Made by a program: the position numbers and the translations under genes
In this document: positions 25,654-34,724 of the stretch, one piece after another
How positions within the stretch are numbered: the first letter of the stretch is position 1
Layout: each line of letters begins with the position of its first letter
Assembly (NCBI GenBank): GCA_020635055.1
Contig: JACKAN010000008.1
Location: forward strand, 1 to 64,000
DNA length: 64,000 nt
Reading direction: 5' to 3'
Source: Pseudobdellovibrionaceae bacterium
Lineage (GTDB): Bacteria > Bdellovibrionota > Bdellovibrionia > Bdellovibrionales > UBA1609
The notes under the pieces: generated by a model
What the model saw: only the letters and a program-made list of their open reading frames with translations
Told to the model about the DNA's origin: nothing
The model's database searches: none

Positions 25654-27708
25654 TTAAATTAAATCAAAAGCGGCTAAGACAAATGTATATTCTTCTGCAA
25701 AATCTTTTAAATGTTCAAAGCGACCCGTGTGACCACGATGGCCGGCCTCCATATTTGTTTTTAGTAGAATCACATTGTTATCAGTTTTAAATTCGCGCAA
25801 TTTAGCTACCCACTTAGCTGGCTCCCAATAAGTTACACGTGGATCATTGAGTCCTGCGGTGACATACATGTGGGGATATTCTTGCTTTTTTACATTTTCA
25901 TAACTTGCGTAGGAGCGAATGTAGTCAAAATATTCTTTTTCATTTGGATTGCCCCATTCATCATATTCAATAGTAGTTAAAGGGAGTGAATCGTCGAGCA
26001 TGGTATTGAGATTATCTACAAAAGGAACATTTGCTGTAACCGCTTTAAATAAATCAGGTCGTAAATTTACTGTCGTGCCGACTAAAAGCCCACCAGCACT
26101 AGCGCCAGAAATAACAATGCCTTTTTTATAAGTGTAATTATCTGCAATTAAATGTTCAGCACAGGAAATGAAATCACTAAAAGTATTTTTTTTATTAAGA
26201 AGTTTTCCGTCCTCATACCAGTGTCTACCCATCATGGCACCACCCCGAACATGGGCAATGGCAAATATAAATCCACGATCAATTAAACTAAAAATATATT
26301 GTCTAAAGTAAGGACTAATGTTTATGCCATAACTACCATATGCATACAAATAACAGGGATGACTACCGTTTTTTTGTAGCTCTTTGTTGTAAACTAGAGA
26401 AATCGGAATCTCTTTCCCATCATGACTTTTGGCCAATATGCGTTTGGTGACATATTTAGATTTAATGTAAGTCGGTACCTCTTTGACTTTACAGGTCGTA
26501 ACTTCAGAAGAAGAAAAATTATAAGTTAAAACTGAAGGTGGAGATATTAGTGAAGAGTAACTAAAATAAAAGTAGGGGCCATTAAAGTCATAGTTAACAT
26601 AACTAGAAATATAGCAATTCTCTTCTGGTAAGGAGATGTTTACAAATTGCTTAGTAGAATATATAAAATCTCTCAATCTTGGTAGACCTTGATGCCTTTC
26701 ACTGAGCAAGATGTGATCGTTAAAAACATCAATATCACTGATATAAATATTTTCATTATGTGAAATCAGTTCCTGCCATTGATTGTGATCGGTTTCACCA
26801 ACAGCAGCTTCCATGATTTTAAAATTGGTAGCCTGATCGTTGGTGTAAATTATAAAACTATTGTGACCACTGTCTTCTACGTTATATATTACTCCTTTTC
26901 TACGAGCAGATACCAAGCTAAACTCTTTTTCAAGAGATTGGGCTGATATATACTGTGTTTCCGAATTAGCATGAGTAAAAGATTGCAGAAAAATAAAGTT
27001 GCCACTTTTTGATTTACTGAGATCTAAATGATAATCAGGATCTTTCTCTGTGTAAATCATTTGTGCTGATAATACAGGCTCTCCTATTTTATAAAAATAA
27101 ACTTTATTGGCGACATGTTTTTCATTAAGTTCTAAGTAGTAAATATGTTGATTGTCATTGCACCATTCCAGTGAAGGTGCGCAGTTTGTTAATTTTTGGG
27201 GGAGAAGTTCACCAGTTACTAAATCTTTAAAAAAAATACTGAATTTTTCTGAACCATCGTAATCTAAACAATAGGCCAAAATTTTATGATCCGGTGAGAT
27301 TTTAAGTTCCCCTAAATCTAAGTATTCTTTTCCTTCAGCCAGAATATTTAAATCTAATAAAACTTCTTCTGGTGAATTTAGATTTTTATACTTGCGACAA
27401 TAAATGGAGTACTCTTTTCCAGCAAGCTCTTTACTATAATAGTAAAAATCTCCATACTTAATGGGGTAGCTAAGGTCCTCTTCTTTGGTTCTGATCTTAA
27501 GTTCATCCAGAATTTTGTCTTGGGTTTCTTTGTAAGGATGCATTTGCTGTTGAACATAATTATTTTCTGCTTCTAAATGTTCAATCACACCAGGTAAATC
27601 TTTGTTGCGAAACCAAAAATAAGGATCTGAAATTTCGACGTTATGCTTTTTAAAATGGTGAGGGTGTTGTTTCATTCTGGGTGGATCTAACTTTATATTA
27701 AAGGCCAT
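25654..27708 (-). CDS. ptrB: Oligopeptidase B (prolyl oligopeptidase family S9A)
   Basis: Cytoplasmic serine peptidase that cuts short peptides after Arg/Lys. At 684 residues it is the normal length: an N-terminal beta-propeller (about 70-400) and a C-terminal alpha/beta hydrolase domain. The triad is Ser537 in ISGASAGGLL, Asp622 in AGLNDPRV and His657 in EAGHRGHTG. HVRGGAMMGRHWYEDGK is characteristic of the PtrB branch. There is no signal peptide, and AGGAG precedes the ATG. It is divergent from the fluoride-channel gene, 64 nt apart. Confidence 0.93.
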   Translation of the reverse strand: MAFNIKLDPPRMKQHPHHFKKHNVEISDPYFWFRNKDLPGVIEHLEAENNYVQQQMHPYKETQDKILDELKIRTKEEDLSYPIKYGDFYYYSKELAGKEYSIYCRKYKNLNSPEEVLLDLNILAEGKEYLDLGELKISPDHKILAYCLDYDGSEKFSIFFKDLVTGELLPQKLTNCAPSLEWCNDNQHIYYLELNEKHVANKVYFYKIGEPVLSAQMIYTEKDPDYHLDLSKSKSGNFIFLQSFTHANSETQYISAQSLEKEFSLVSARRKGVIYNVEDSGHNSFIIYTNDQATNFKIMEAAVGETDHNQWQELISHNENIYISDIDVFNDHILLSERHQGLPRLRDFIYSTKQFVNISLPEENCYISSYVNYDFNGPYFYFSYSSLISPPSVLTYNFSSSEVTTCKVKEVPTYIKSKYVTKRILAKSHDGKEIPISLVYNKELQKNGSHPCYLYAYGSYGINISPYFRQYIFSLIDRGFIFAIAHVRGGAMMGRHWYEDGKLLNKKNTFSDFISCAEHLIADNYTYKKGIVISGASAGGLLVGTTVNLRPDLFKAVTANVPFVDNLNTMLDDSLPLTTIEYDEWGNPNEKEYFDYIRSYASYENVKKQEYPHMYVTAGLNDPRVTYWEPAKWVAKLREFKTDNNVILLKTNMEAGHRGHTGRFEHLKDFAEEYTFVLAAFDLI

Positions 27709-27737
27709 AGCAGCTCCTAATTTAAAAATGTATCTAC

Positions 27738-27766
27738 TTGGCAGTGATTGGGATTAGAGATAACAT
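27738..27766 (+). promoter_or_regulatory. Promoter for crcB, probably leaderless
   Basis: TTGGCA (27738-27743), a 17-bp spacer and TAACAT (27761-27766). The ATG at 27773 is only 6 nt after the -10 box and there is no Shine-Dalgarno. Confidence 0.5.
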
Positions 27767-27772
27767 TTAATC

Positions 27773-28141
27773 ATGAATTGGATTCTTTTTGTTAGTCTTT
27801 CTGCGTTGGGAGCAGGTCTTCGTTGGGGCTTTGCTTTACTGAGTCATCGCTATATGGATCATTTCCCAATTCCCTTAGGAACTCTCTTAGCTAATGGATT
27901 TGGCGCTTTTTTAATTGGTTGGTTATATATTCAATACACACATGGGAAAACTTCTTTGCCAGCCCAAGTTTACATTATCAGTATTGTAGCTTTTTTGGGT
28001 TCATTAACTACTTTTTCTAGTTTTGCACTTGAAACCATAAAGCTCTTTCAAAATGGGCAATGGACATGGGGCAGCTTAAATATTTTTCTAAATAATGTAA
28101 TTTCTCTTGGGTTGTGTTACATAGGAATCAAAGCGGGTTAA
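27773..28141 (+). CDS. crcB: Fluoride ion channel CrcB/FluC
   Basis: A 122-residue four-helix membrane protein that exports fluoride as an antiparallel dimer. GAGLRWGFA (14-22) is the conserved GxxxR start, GTLLANGFGAFLIGW (about 37-51) has the pore Asn, and FLGSLTTFSSFALET (about 83-97) is the TTFSTF signature with the Phe box and the central Na+ site. Length is normal. No fluoride riboswitch consensus is visible in the 64 nt upstream, and the predicted mRNA is leaderless, so any fluoride control would have to act differently. Confidence 0.92.
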   Translation: MNWILFVSLSALGAGLRWGFALLSHRYMDHFPIPLGTLLANGFGAFLIGWLYIQYTHGKTSLPAQVYIISIVAFLGSLTTFSSFALETIKLFQNGQWTWGSLNIFLNNVISLGLCYIGIKAG

Positions 28142-28276
28142 TTTTATTTTAGAATCAAATTCGCAATAATTTTTACCAAACTAAATCTGTAAGGGTTTTA
28201 AACACTAGTAGAGTAAAATAATTGAACATGCATGTAAAAATGACATGCTTCAGCATTTTTGTTGAGCTTCACTGCG

Positions 28277-28305
28277 TTGAAAAATTAAACAGTCTGTAGT
28301 ATAAT
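28277..28305 (+). promoter_or_regulatory. Strong sigma-70-type promoter
   Basis: TTGAAA (28277-28282), a 17-bp spacer and a perfect TATAAT (28300-28305). It drives the gene at 28354, leaving a leader of about 40 nt with an AGGAGG ribosome site. Confidence 0.8.
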
Positions 28306-28353
28306 TAAAAAGAACGACAGTTTTGGTTAGAGAGAAAAAGGGTATAGGAGGCA

Positions 28354-28824
28354 ATGGTGAGTACACCTGATTACAACTCTGGAATGATGAATTCCACATC
28401 TTTATTGCACAACACACAGCAACCTGTGATTCCATTTCCTGAATATGAAATGGACGAAGATCTAAAGCGCATTGATGAGATCGATAACATTTTGGATTTG
28501 AATGAAAATGAGTATCCAAAGTTTACGCTTGCTAAAAACAAAGCCAGATTTCAAAGAATGTTAAGTTGGTATAAAGGAAAAGAAAGTTGGCTAGAAGTAG
28601 CTCCTTTGAGTGGAGTGAACAAACTTTTTAAACAGCAATCCAAGGAATTGGAAGGAATACGCGCCAACAAACTGGATTATGAAATGGAACTGGAGACAGG
28701 AACATTAACACCCAGTCAACGCTCATATAGAAGTGATGAGTTAAAAATGTGCAAAGTGCAAGAAAAGATGGCTGTTCAATTGATTGCAAAAATGCAAGTC
28801 AAAATTAAATCAGGCAGACGTTGA
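28354..28824 (+). CDS. Charged cytoplasmic protein of unknown function
   Basis: Not recognised. A 156-residue protein with no signal peptide or membrane segment. The first ~30 residues look disordered; an acidic stretch (about 30-50) and a long basic helical region (about 55-156) follow. The expression signals are among the best in the window: TTGAAA-17-TATAAT, AGGAGG 2-3 nt before ATG, and a strong intrinsic terminator 30 nt after the stop. The gene is therefore a well-defined single-gene unit and is probably highly expressed. Confidence 0.7.
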   Translation: MVSTPDYNSGMMNSTSLLHNTQQPVIPFPEYEMDEDLKRIDEIDNILDLNENEYPKFTLAKNKARFQRMLSWYKGKESWLEVAPLSGVNKLFKQQSKELEGIRANKLDYEMELETGTLTPSQRSYRSDELKMCKVQEKMAVQLIAKMQVKIKSGRR

Positions 28825-28845
28825 TTTATAAAATGTTTTGATTTG

Positions 28846-28882
28846 GAAAAAAAAGACCGCGGAAACAGCGGTCTTTTTTTTT
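28846..28882 (+). terminator. Strong bidirectional intrinsic terminator
   Basis: GACCGC (28855-28860), loop GGAAACA, GCGGTC (28868-28873), then nine T. An A run before the stem makes it work on both strands. Confidence 0.9.
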
Positions 28883-29111
28883 GGTAATACTTAGTTGGAT
28901 AAGCTGGATCAAGGTCGATTGTTGCTAAATAGTTGTCTCATCTCGAGAAAATAATTGAGTGTTTTCTTTTGAGATTTCAATAGTTTAAGTTTTGGTTTTT
29001 TAGCTAGGCAAGATTTTCCTAATCATCTCAAATTGAAGCTCCGATAGATACATTGTGAGTCAAGATATGACTCATTTCGATTTAATTGTATCCTTTGGGA
29101 GGTATAAACTT

Positions 29112-29510
29112 ATGGTGCGTTCAAAATTAATTATAGTTAGTGACGACCAAGATGTGGTTCAGCGGGCTAAGGCCTTTGCAGTAAGTAATGGAGTCAGTTG
29201 CGAAGTCTATTCTGCTATGGAGTGGGATAATAAGACAGGGGGCAATATGCCTTTAACATCAGGTACTCAGCCTGTTGAAATGGGAGCTAAAATTCTACCA
29301 TTTCCTGGAAGCGGTAGCTTTTCTAGCAGCAAAAAAGTTCAGACAATCAATGAGCTTGAGAGCGTTGCCATTGAAAAGGCAATAAGCGAATATAATGGGA
29401 ATTTGACTGAAGCTGCAAAAGCTTTAGGCATAGGGCGCGCTACACTTTACCGAAAAGTGAAGCAATATGGTCTAGATCCATCACAAGCACGCAAGAAGCG
29501 CGCAGCATAA
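29112..29510 (+). CDS. Fis-type helix-turn-helix DNA-binding protein
   Basis: A 132-residue protein with an N-terminal strand (KLIIVSDDQDVVQRAK) resembling a degenerate receiver domain and a C-terminal Fis/NtrC-type helix-turn-helix: AIEKAISEYNGNLTEAAKAL, then GIGRATLYRKVKQYG. There is no AAA+ domain, so it is not a sigma-54 activator and probably acts as a small regulator or nucleoid protein. Start ATG 29112 is preferred because GGGAGG lies 9 nt upstream; an in-frame GTG at 29055 has no ribosome site. The gene ends with a clear terminator. Confidence 0.78.
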   Translation: MVRSKLIIVSDDQDVVQRAKAFAVSNGVSCEVYSAMEWDNKTGGNMPLTSGTQPVEMGAKILPFPGSGSFSSSKKVQTINELESVAIEKAISEYNGNLTEAAKALGIGRATLYRKVKQYGLDPSQARKKRAA

Positions 29511-29535
29511 ATATAAAATTGAAATATTAATGATA

Positions 29536-29563
29536 AAAAGCCGAGCCTGTCTCGGCTTTTTTT
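29536..29563 (+). terminator. Intrinsic terminator after the Fis-type gene
   Basis: GCCGAG (29540-29545), loop CCTGT, CTCGGC (29551-29556), then seven T, with an A run in front of the stem. Confidence 0.9.
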
Positions 29564-29579
29564 ATTATGATAGTAGTAA

Positions 29580-30830
29580 ATGTTTAGAAAACAACTTGGA
29601 ATTACACTCATTCTAGCGGCCTTCCTTTTACTCTTCATTAGTATGGGAATCTCACTCAATCGTTATAGTGTGTTCAAGCAAGTTTTTAGTAATACTTGCG
29701 AAAGAGTTAGGGAAAAAGTATTTCTGCCTGAGAAAATAGTAATCCCATGGTATAAACTCTGTATTCAAACTGCCAAGCACCTGCCCGTTAATACTTCCCG
29801 CCAAGCATTAATATATAAAATTAGGCAAAAACTGGCGATGTTAGAAGTGAGCCATCTGTATTTGAATGATCCTGTAGATGAAAAATTAATGTGGTCTGGA
29901 ATTCAAAGGGAAACGGGTTTGCGAACAAGAAATCTTAATGGCAATTTTTATGTTGTCGATGTGAAAAACGAAAGCCCCTCCAGCATTGCTAAAATCAATT
30001 TTGGAGATAAAATTGTAAGCATAAATGGCGATTCCAATTTAGATTATGATAAAATTAAATATACTGAGGGTGAATATCTAATTCAAAGAAAGCAAAAGGT
30101 ATTTTCTGTTTTACTCAAACCCACTGAAGTTAAAGTGGATGAAGCTCCGGAATTTAAAAAACTAGACAGGCAGGTGGGTATTTTAAAAATTTCAAGTTTT
30201 AGATCGGAATACTTTAGTGATGAAAGTTGGAAGGAAAAATTAAACGAAATAAATAATTTTAAGGTTATGGTTGTAGACCTTAGAGATAATTTCGGTGGAA
30301 ATTTTGTTTCTATGTTGCGAGCAATTTCTCCATTTTTTTGTGGCAAAGAATATTTGGGGACTCTTGGTGATGCTGACCCTAGAATCAAGGGTGTGCCTTT
30401 TAAAAATGATTTAAGTGATGATGTTCAATATAGACAAATTCAAGATCATTCTCGAATTGTATTAGAATCTTTTCCTGGCTATGGATGTTATAAAGGACAG
30501 GCCTTTGTTTTAATAAATGAAAATACGGGCTCTGTAGCAGAGATTTTTGCCCACACACTTAAGCAAAAAAATAGAGCTAAACTCATCGGACTGACTACCA
30601 GTGGACAGGTTTTGTTGGCAGTTTGGTATTCCGTACCTTTGTTGGGCAAGGGTTATACATTATCAATACCAGAAGCTAATTATTTTGATTTGAATGAAGA
30701 AAGCTTTGAAGGTTTTGGTGTGGATCCTGACTTTAGCATAGACTACTTGGAGTCGGATTTATCTTTGGGTAGGGACTCTTTTATAGAGGAAGTCTATTCT
30801 CAAATATTAAATACAACGAAACAAAGATGA
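29580..30830 (+). CDS. S41-family peptidase homologue with Lys-to-Gln change
   Basis: A 416-residue envelope protein with an N-terminal membrane anchor (about 8-25), a PDZ domain (about 115-180, with FGDKIVSINGD) and an S41 (C-terminal processing peptidase-like) core. VVDLRDNFGGNF (231-242) is conserved. The nucleophile block is NTGSVAEIFAHTL (315-327, Ser318). In active enzymes the partner Lys follows in a TxGK motif; here the block reads LTTSGQVLLA, with Gln343 in its place. It may be inactive, act as a binding protein, or use another base. ATG 29580 has no ribosome site; TATGAT lies 8 nt upstream. It overlaps the convergent TPR gene by 24 nt. Confidence 0.8.
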   Translation: MFRKQLGITLILAAFLLLFISMGISLNRYSVFKQVFSNTCERVREKVFLPEKIVIPWYKLCIQTAKHLPVNTSRQALIYKIRQKLAMLEVSHLYLNDPVDEKLMWSGIQRETGLRTRNLNGNFYVVDVKNESPSSIAKINFGDKIVSINGDSNLDYDKIKYTEGEYLIQRKQKVFSVLLKPTEVKVDEAPEFKKLDRQVGILKISSFRSEYFSDESWKEKLNEINNFKVMVVDLRDNFGGNFVSMLRAISPFFCGKEYLGTLGDADPRIKGVPFKNDLSDDVQYRQIQDHSRIVLESFPGYGCYKGQAFVLINENTGSVAEIFAHTLKQKNRAKLIGLTTSGQVLLAVWYSVPLLGKGYTLSIPEANYFDLNEESFEGFGVDPDFSIDYLESDLSLGRDSFIEEVYSQILNTTKQR

Positions 30831-31880
30831 GTTGTATTTTCTTTCCCAAAGATGATTTCCATCTAAGCGAAGTTTAGATACTGACTCTTTAAAATACCGA
30901 AGGGAATCTTTATTATCAATTTTGCAGGCATTTTCGAACCCCATAAGTGCTTGCTCAAATTTTCCAAGTATAAAACTTGTACGTGCCATCCCTAATTGAG
31001 CTCCCAATGAGTTTCTGTTTAATAAGACGGCCTTTGAGAAGTATCGGCTAGCTACACTAATATTTTTTTGTTCAAAATAAAAATCTCCAGCCATTGTGTA
31101 GATACGCTCAGAATCTTTAAATCTCTGAGAGGCAATTTTGAGAATTTTTTCGGCCATTTTAAGATCTTTCTTATCTATATAACTTTGAGCTAAATTGGCA
31201 TGATTTTCTGGATTTTTAGGGTCTTTAGAGATAGCCATATTGCAGGCTTTTGTAGATTCCTCTAAGAAAGCTTCTTCAGTATATATTCTGCAAAGTTCAG
31301 ATATATAAATAGGTTTCATACCAAACATTTTAATCATATCTTTTACAATAATCTGGCTTTCATATTGATTTTTTTGCTTTTTAAAAATTTCTAAGACTCC
31401 GTAATATGCTTTTTCATTATCTGGTTGTACTCTAATTGCAGCTCTATATTGCTCTACAGCTTCGGAGAATTTTTCTTGCAAAACATAAGACTGTCCTAAC
31501 CTTAAAAGGAAATTCACGTCCTTGGGATGAGCTGCAATAATAAGATTTAAAATTCTAGATTCATTTTTATAGTCTTCAATATTTTTAAATGAATTGGCAA
31601 GTAATGATAGATCCTGTTTTTTTAAATCTACAGAATAGGAATCAAGAAGTTCAATGACTTTTTTATAGTTTTTATTTTGATAAAATTCTAAAGCTGTTTG
31701 CTTGCGAAGTAGTAGGTTGTCAGGTTCCTTATTTAACCTTAAGAGTAGAGTCTCTTCATTTTTTAATTTTGGTTTTGTTTCCACTTTAGACTCGGTTTGA
31801 GCAAGGCCAAAGTTAGAAAAATCTAAAATTAAAAGTGCCAAAATAAAAGACTTAAGTCTGTGTTGCCTTAACATAAGCAT
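30807..31880 (-). CDS. Exported tetratricopeptide-repeat protein
   Basis: A 357-residue TPR protein with a signal peptide (ILALLILDFSNFGLAQ). About eight TPR-like helix pairs fill residues 40-345. Good examples are LLRLGQSYVLQEKFSEAVEQ with YRAAIRVQPDN, and HANLAQSYIDKKDLKMAEK. It is probably a periplasmic scaffold for protein-protein contacts; the partner is unknown. It is convergent with the S41 homologue and overlaps it by 24 nt. Confidence 0.8.
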   Translation of the reverse strand: MLMLRQHRLKSFILALLILDFSNFGLAQTESKVETKPKLKNEETLLLRLNKEPDNLLLRKQTALEFYQNKNYKKVIELLDSYSVDLKKQDLSLLANSFKNIEDYKNESRILNLIIAAHPKDVNFLLRLGQSYVLQEKFSEAVEQYRAAIRVQPDNEKAYYGVLEIFKKQKNQYESQIIVKDMIKMFGMKPIYISELCRIYTEEAFLEESTKACNMAISKDPKNPENHANLAQSYIDKKDLKMAEKILKIASQRFKDSERIYTMAGDFYFEQKNISVASRYFSKAVLLNRNSLGAQLGMARTSFILGKFEQALMGFENACKIDNKDSLRYFKESVSKLRLDGNHLWERKYNSSLFRCI

Positions 31881-31999
31881 AGTTTACTCAGTTTTTTAGT
31901 GTTTCCTATTAAGACATTATAGCACACCTCCGATTGATGACTAGAAAACATTAATGTTCAGGCATCTCTTTTTGAAACATTTCTTTGGGCTTGTGAGAG

Positions 32000-32025
32000 T
32001 GACAATTTTGGTTCGACAGTTGTCA
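32000..32025. promoter_or_regulatory. Inverted repeat TGACAA-N14-TTGTCA in a divergent promoter region
   Basis: A perfect 6-bp inverted repeat lies midway between the TPR gene and the gene at 32110. The half-site resembles the TTGTC/GACAA repeat at 5598. It may be an operator. A second 6-bp pair (GGTTTC 32057-32062 with GAAACC 32101-32106) borders the GGGAGGG ribosome site of the downstream gene. Confidence 0.25.
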
Positions 32026-32109
32026 GTAGTCATTCGATTTAAAGCCAATTTATGGGGGTTTCACAAGGCATGAGCTTCGCATTAGACATTAGTAGGGAGG
32101 GAAACCTTT

Positions 32110-32760
32110 ATGAATGATAATAAAATTATTAAGTTTCCTATGGATAAAGTAAAACATAATACTTCAAATGATGCAAAGGCAACAATTTGGCAACGAAGTT
32201 CTCACTTGAGAAAAGCTACACCTGTTATCACTTTAGTGATATTGGGATTTTATACTTTTAGCAATTCCTTACTGTTGTCTAAAACGGAAGAGACGGCGGG
32301 GTTGCGACAGATTGCTAGCTTAAGTTCCACAAGTGAATTTCAAAGAGATGTGGAGTGGGAACACAGATTGGCAAATCAATTGTCAACGAAATCACAAAAA
32401 AGAGGAATCGCAAGTGTAGCCACAACGCCTGTATTACAGGATGAATTGACCGCAGGACTTTTACATAATAAATACAGAGTTGAATTTTCAAATGGGAAGA
32501 TTATAAATATAGAATTGGCAGACACTCTGGGTGCAGTCGATCCTTCATATATTGATGGATATCATTTTTTAAGAACATATAAGCAATTGATGCCTTTTAA
32601 GTATGACAAAGTGGTGAGGCTTTCTAAAGTCCAAGAGGAAAACAAAATACATGAGACATTTAACCTGTTAGATTCAAAAAAGAAAGTTATAGGTAATGTT
32701 CATTTTGCTATGGATTTACATGGAAGATTGCTTGTGATGAAGGTCCAGAATCCAAGTTAA
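32110..32760 (+). CDS. Single-pass inner-membrane protein of unknown function
   Basis: Not recognised. A 216-residue protein with a ~35-residue basic cytoplasmic N-terminus, one membrane helix (about 37-56, TPVITLVILGFYTFSNSLLL) and a periplasmic domain of about 160 residues. The C-terminal part (about 115-216) looks like a compact alpha/beta fold. A strong GGGAGGG ribosome site precedes ATG. It lies 50 nt upstream of the RDD-rhomboid pair and may be co-expressed with it. Confidence 0.65.
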   Translation: MNDNKIIKFPMDKVKHNTSNDAKATIWQRSSHLRKATPVITLVILGFYTFSNSLLLSKTEETAGLRQIASLSSTSEFQRDVEWEHRLANQLSTKSQKRGIASVATTPVLQDELTAGLLHNKYRVEFSNGKIINIELADTLGAVDPSYIDGYHFLRTYKQLMPFKYDKVVRLSKVQEENKIHETFNLLDSKKKVIGNVHFAMDLHGRLLVMKVQNPS

Positions 32761-32810
32761 TTTCCTTTTTAAATGCTTAAATAGTATTCCTAAAATGCCG
32801 AAGAGTGGAT

Positions 32811-34724
32811 ATGGTTATAGAAGATATCCACTCAGATCTTGAGTTAAATAAATCCAAAAAAGCATATAATTTTAAAGAAAATATTTATTTGGCGGATCCT
32901 ATGGATCGTGGTGCGGCTTTTATAGTAGATATTTTTATTATTCTATTGCCGATTTTAATGCTTTCAAATGCACCTTTTAAAAGAATGATATTCTCGTCAA
33001 TTTTGTTGGATAATAATTATGATTTTATTTTTTCTATAGTTATAGGCACTATTACATCTGTATTTACAATAACTCTGTATAATACTTTGAGTACCTACTT
33101 GTTAGGTGCTTCTTTAGGAAAACTCTTTTTAGGAATAAAAGTAGTTGATATATGGACCTACAACAAACCACGCTTTTTTACATGCCTTTTGCGATCTACA
33201 GCCTGGTGGATAGGTGTTTTCACTTTTGGTTTTTCCTTTTCTTCAATTTTTACTAATGCTCGTCGTCGTACACTTCATGATCGAATATCAGAAACAATAG
33301 TTATAAGTGAAAAAGATAAAGCAATTACAAAGCCCGGTATTTATGAGTCCTCTGCCGTTAAAGGAATATTTGCCGGATTTTTAGCATTTGTGTGCGTGAT
33401 ATCAATGTTGATTTTTTACAAAGCACATAGAAATTTATCTCAAAACAGCCAAATTTCTGAATTGTTAGAGGAGAAGGGTGGGCTTTGCAGTGCTGTTGGT
33501 AAAGCGTATAGAGCTTGGCCAATAGAATTTGAAAGTGAGACTCCAAGATTAGAAGTGGCGATGGCTTTGTTTGCCGCGGGAAGTATTAACGAAGAGTGTT
33601 TAGAGTCGGAAGCCACTTTTATTTTTAAACAAGATATTAAAAGTGGTCTGGGATATTTAGCTAAAGCTTTTGTATATAGCGATAGAATTAAACTCTCAGA
33701 GTCTTATCAGAGAAGAGTCTGTGAATTAGATAAAAATTCTCGAGAATGTTCTATGAGTAAGCTTGTCGCGGATTGGGAAGAAGAAGATTGGAATAAGATA
33801 AGTAGTGAATTCATTGAGGTAGATAAGTCATGGCCACTTTATATACAACTGTGGGCCATTCGGAATGCAGTAAGTTTTGGTGATTTTATTTTTGCTAAAA
33901 AACTTTTACAAGATTTGCCTGATTTAGAAGTTTTAAAAAGCTTTAAGATTAACTTTAAAGCTAAGGCTTATCTAGCGGACAACGATGCTTCTCAAATGGA
34001 TAGCATTACGGATTTAGCATTGTCATCATTGGAAGATATTGAAAAAATAAATTTATCAACATGGCTGTGTTATCAACAAATCTCAATGGACTGCAACAAT
34101 GCAAACTCTAGAAGTTGTCAATATTTTAAAAATAATTATGATCATGAACTTTTATCGAATACACTTTTCTCATTAACTGCTTTGCACGCTAGTTATTGTA
34201 AGGGTCAAATATTAAGTGATTTAGAAAGTCCTAACCGTGGAACTAGAAAATTACAAGAAGCACTAAAAAAGTATAAAGCCAACGAATCAGTAGGTTTAGA
34301 TATGCTGTGGTCAATATATAAAAATACAGGAAATAAAATTGAAGTTAGAGAAGAGGCAGCTAGATATTTTTTAGATAAAGCGGAGAAGCAACAAGACTTA
34401 GAGAAATTTGTGATTTTGTGGAAAACTAAAACTCAAGGATATGAATGGCAAAAAACAGGTCATATTCTGTTTAATAAACTAAATAAATTTAAGTATTACA
34501 TTAAATCTGTTGAGGTAGGGTCTGTACTAACTCAATTTTTTGATAAGAATGAGTCTTTTAGAAAGGATTTAGCGATGGCCCTTTACCATACGGGGGAGCC
34601 TCTAAAAGCCTGGCAACTCATTTCGTCTTATAACAAAATTCATCCAGGTAGAAGTCCGGCTTCACAGGACCTTAACTACGATGAGATGGTGGATATTCTT
34701 AAAAGGGAGTATTTAAAAAAATGA
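32811..34724 (+). CDS. RDD-family membrane protein with long helical-repeat extension
   Basis: The N-terminal ~180 residues form an RDD domain: DPMDRGAAFIVDIFI (Arg and Asp conserved), LGASLGKLFLGIKVVD and RRRTLHDRISETIV. RDD proteins are small membrane proteins with roles in transport or membrane homeostasis. A further membrane helix (about 188-208) leads to about 430 residues of Cys-containing helical repeats, probably TPR/Sel1-like and on the far side of the membrane. The start is ATG 32811 with AAGAG 5 nt upstream; a GTG 6 nt earlier has no ribosome site. It overlaps the rhomboid gene by 4 nt (ATGA), so the products are probably made together. Confidence 0.75.
   Translation: MVIEDIHSDLELNKSKKAYNFKENIYLADPMDRGAAFIVDIFIILLPILMLSNAPFKRMIFSSILLDNNYDFIFSIVIGTITSVFTITLYNTLSTYLLGASLGKLFLGIKVVDIWTYNKPRFFTCLLRSTAWWIGVFTFGFSFSSIFTNARRRTLHDRISETIVISEKDKAITKPGIYESSAVKGIFAGFLAFVCVISMLIFYKAHRNLSQNSQISELLEEKGGLCSAVGKAYRAWPIEFESETPRLEVAMALFAAGSINEECLESEATFIFKQDIKSGLGYLAKAFVYSDRIKLSESYQRRVCELDKNSRECSMSKLVADWEEEDWNKISSEFIEVDKSWPLYIQLWAIRNAVSFGDFIFAKKLLQDLPDLEVLKSFKINFKAKAYLADNDASQMDSITDLALSSLEDIEKINLSTWLCYQQISMDCNNANSRSCQYFKNNYDHELLSNTLFSLTALHASYCKGQILSDLESPNRGTRKLQEALKKYKANESVGLDMLWSIYKNTGNKIEVREEAARYFLDKAEKQQDLEKFVILWKTKTQGYEWQKTGHILFNKLNKFKYYIKSVEVGSVLTQFFDKNESFRKDLAMALYHTGEPLKAWQLISSYNKIHPGRSPASQDLNYDEMVDILKREYLKK

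Noticed and set aside
27709..27772. Fluoride (crcB) riboswitch
   Set aside because: Only 64 nt separate the divergent starts and the conserved GAUGG/CCGC elements are absent; the promoter position suggests no leader at all.
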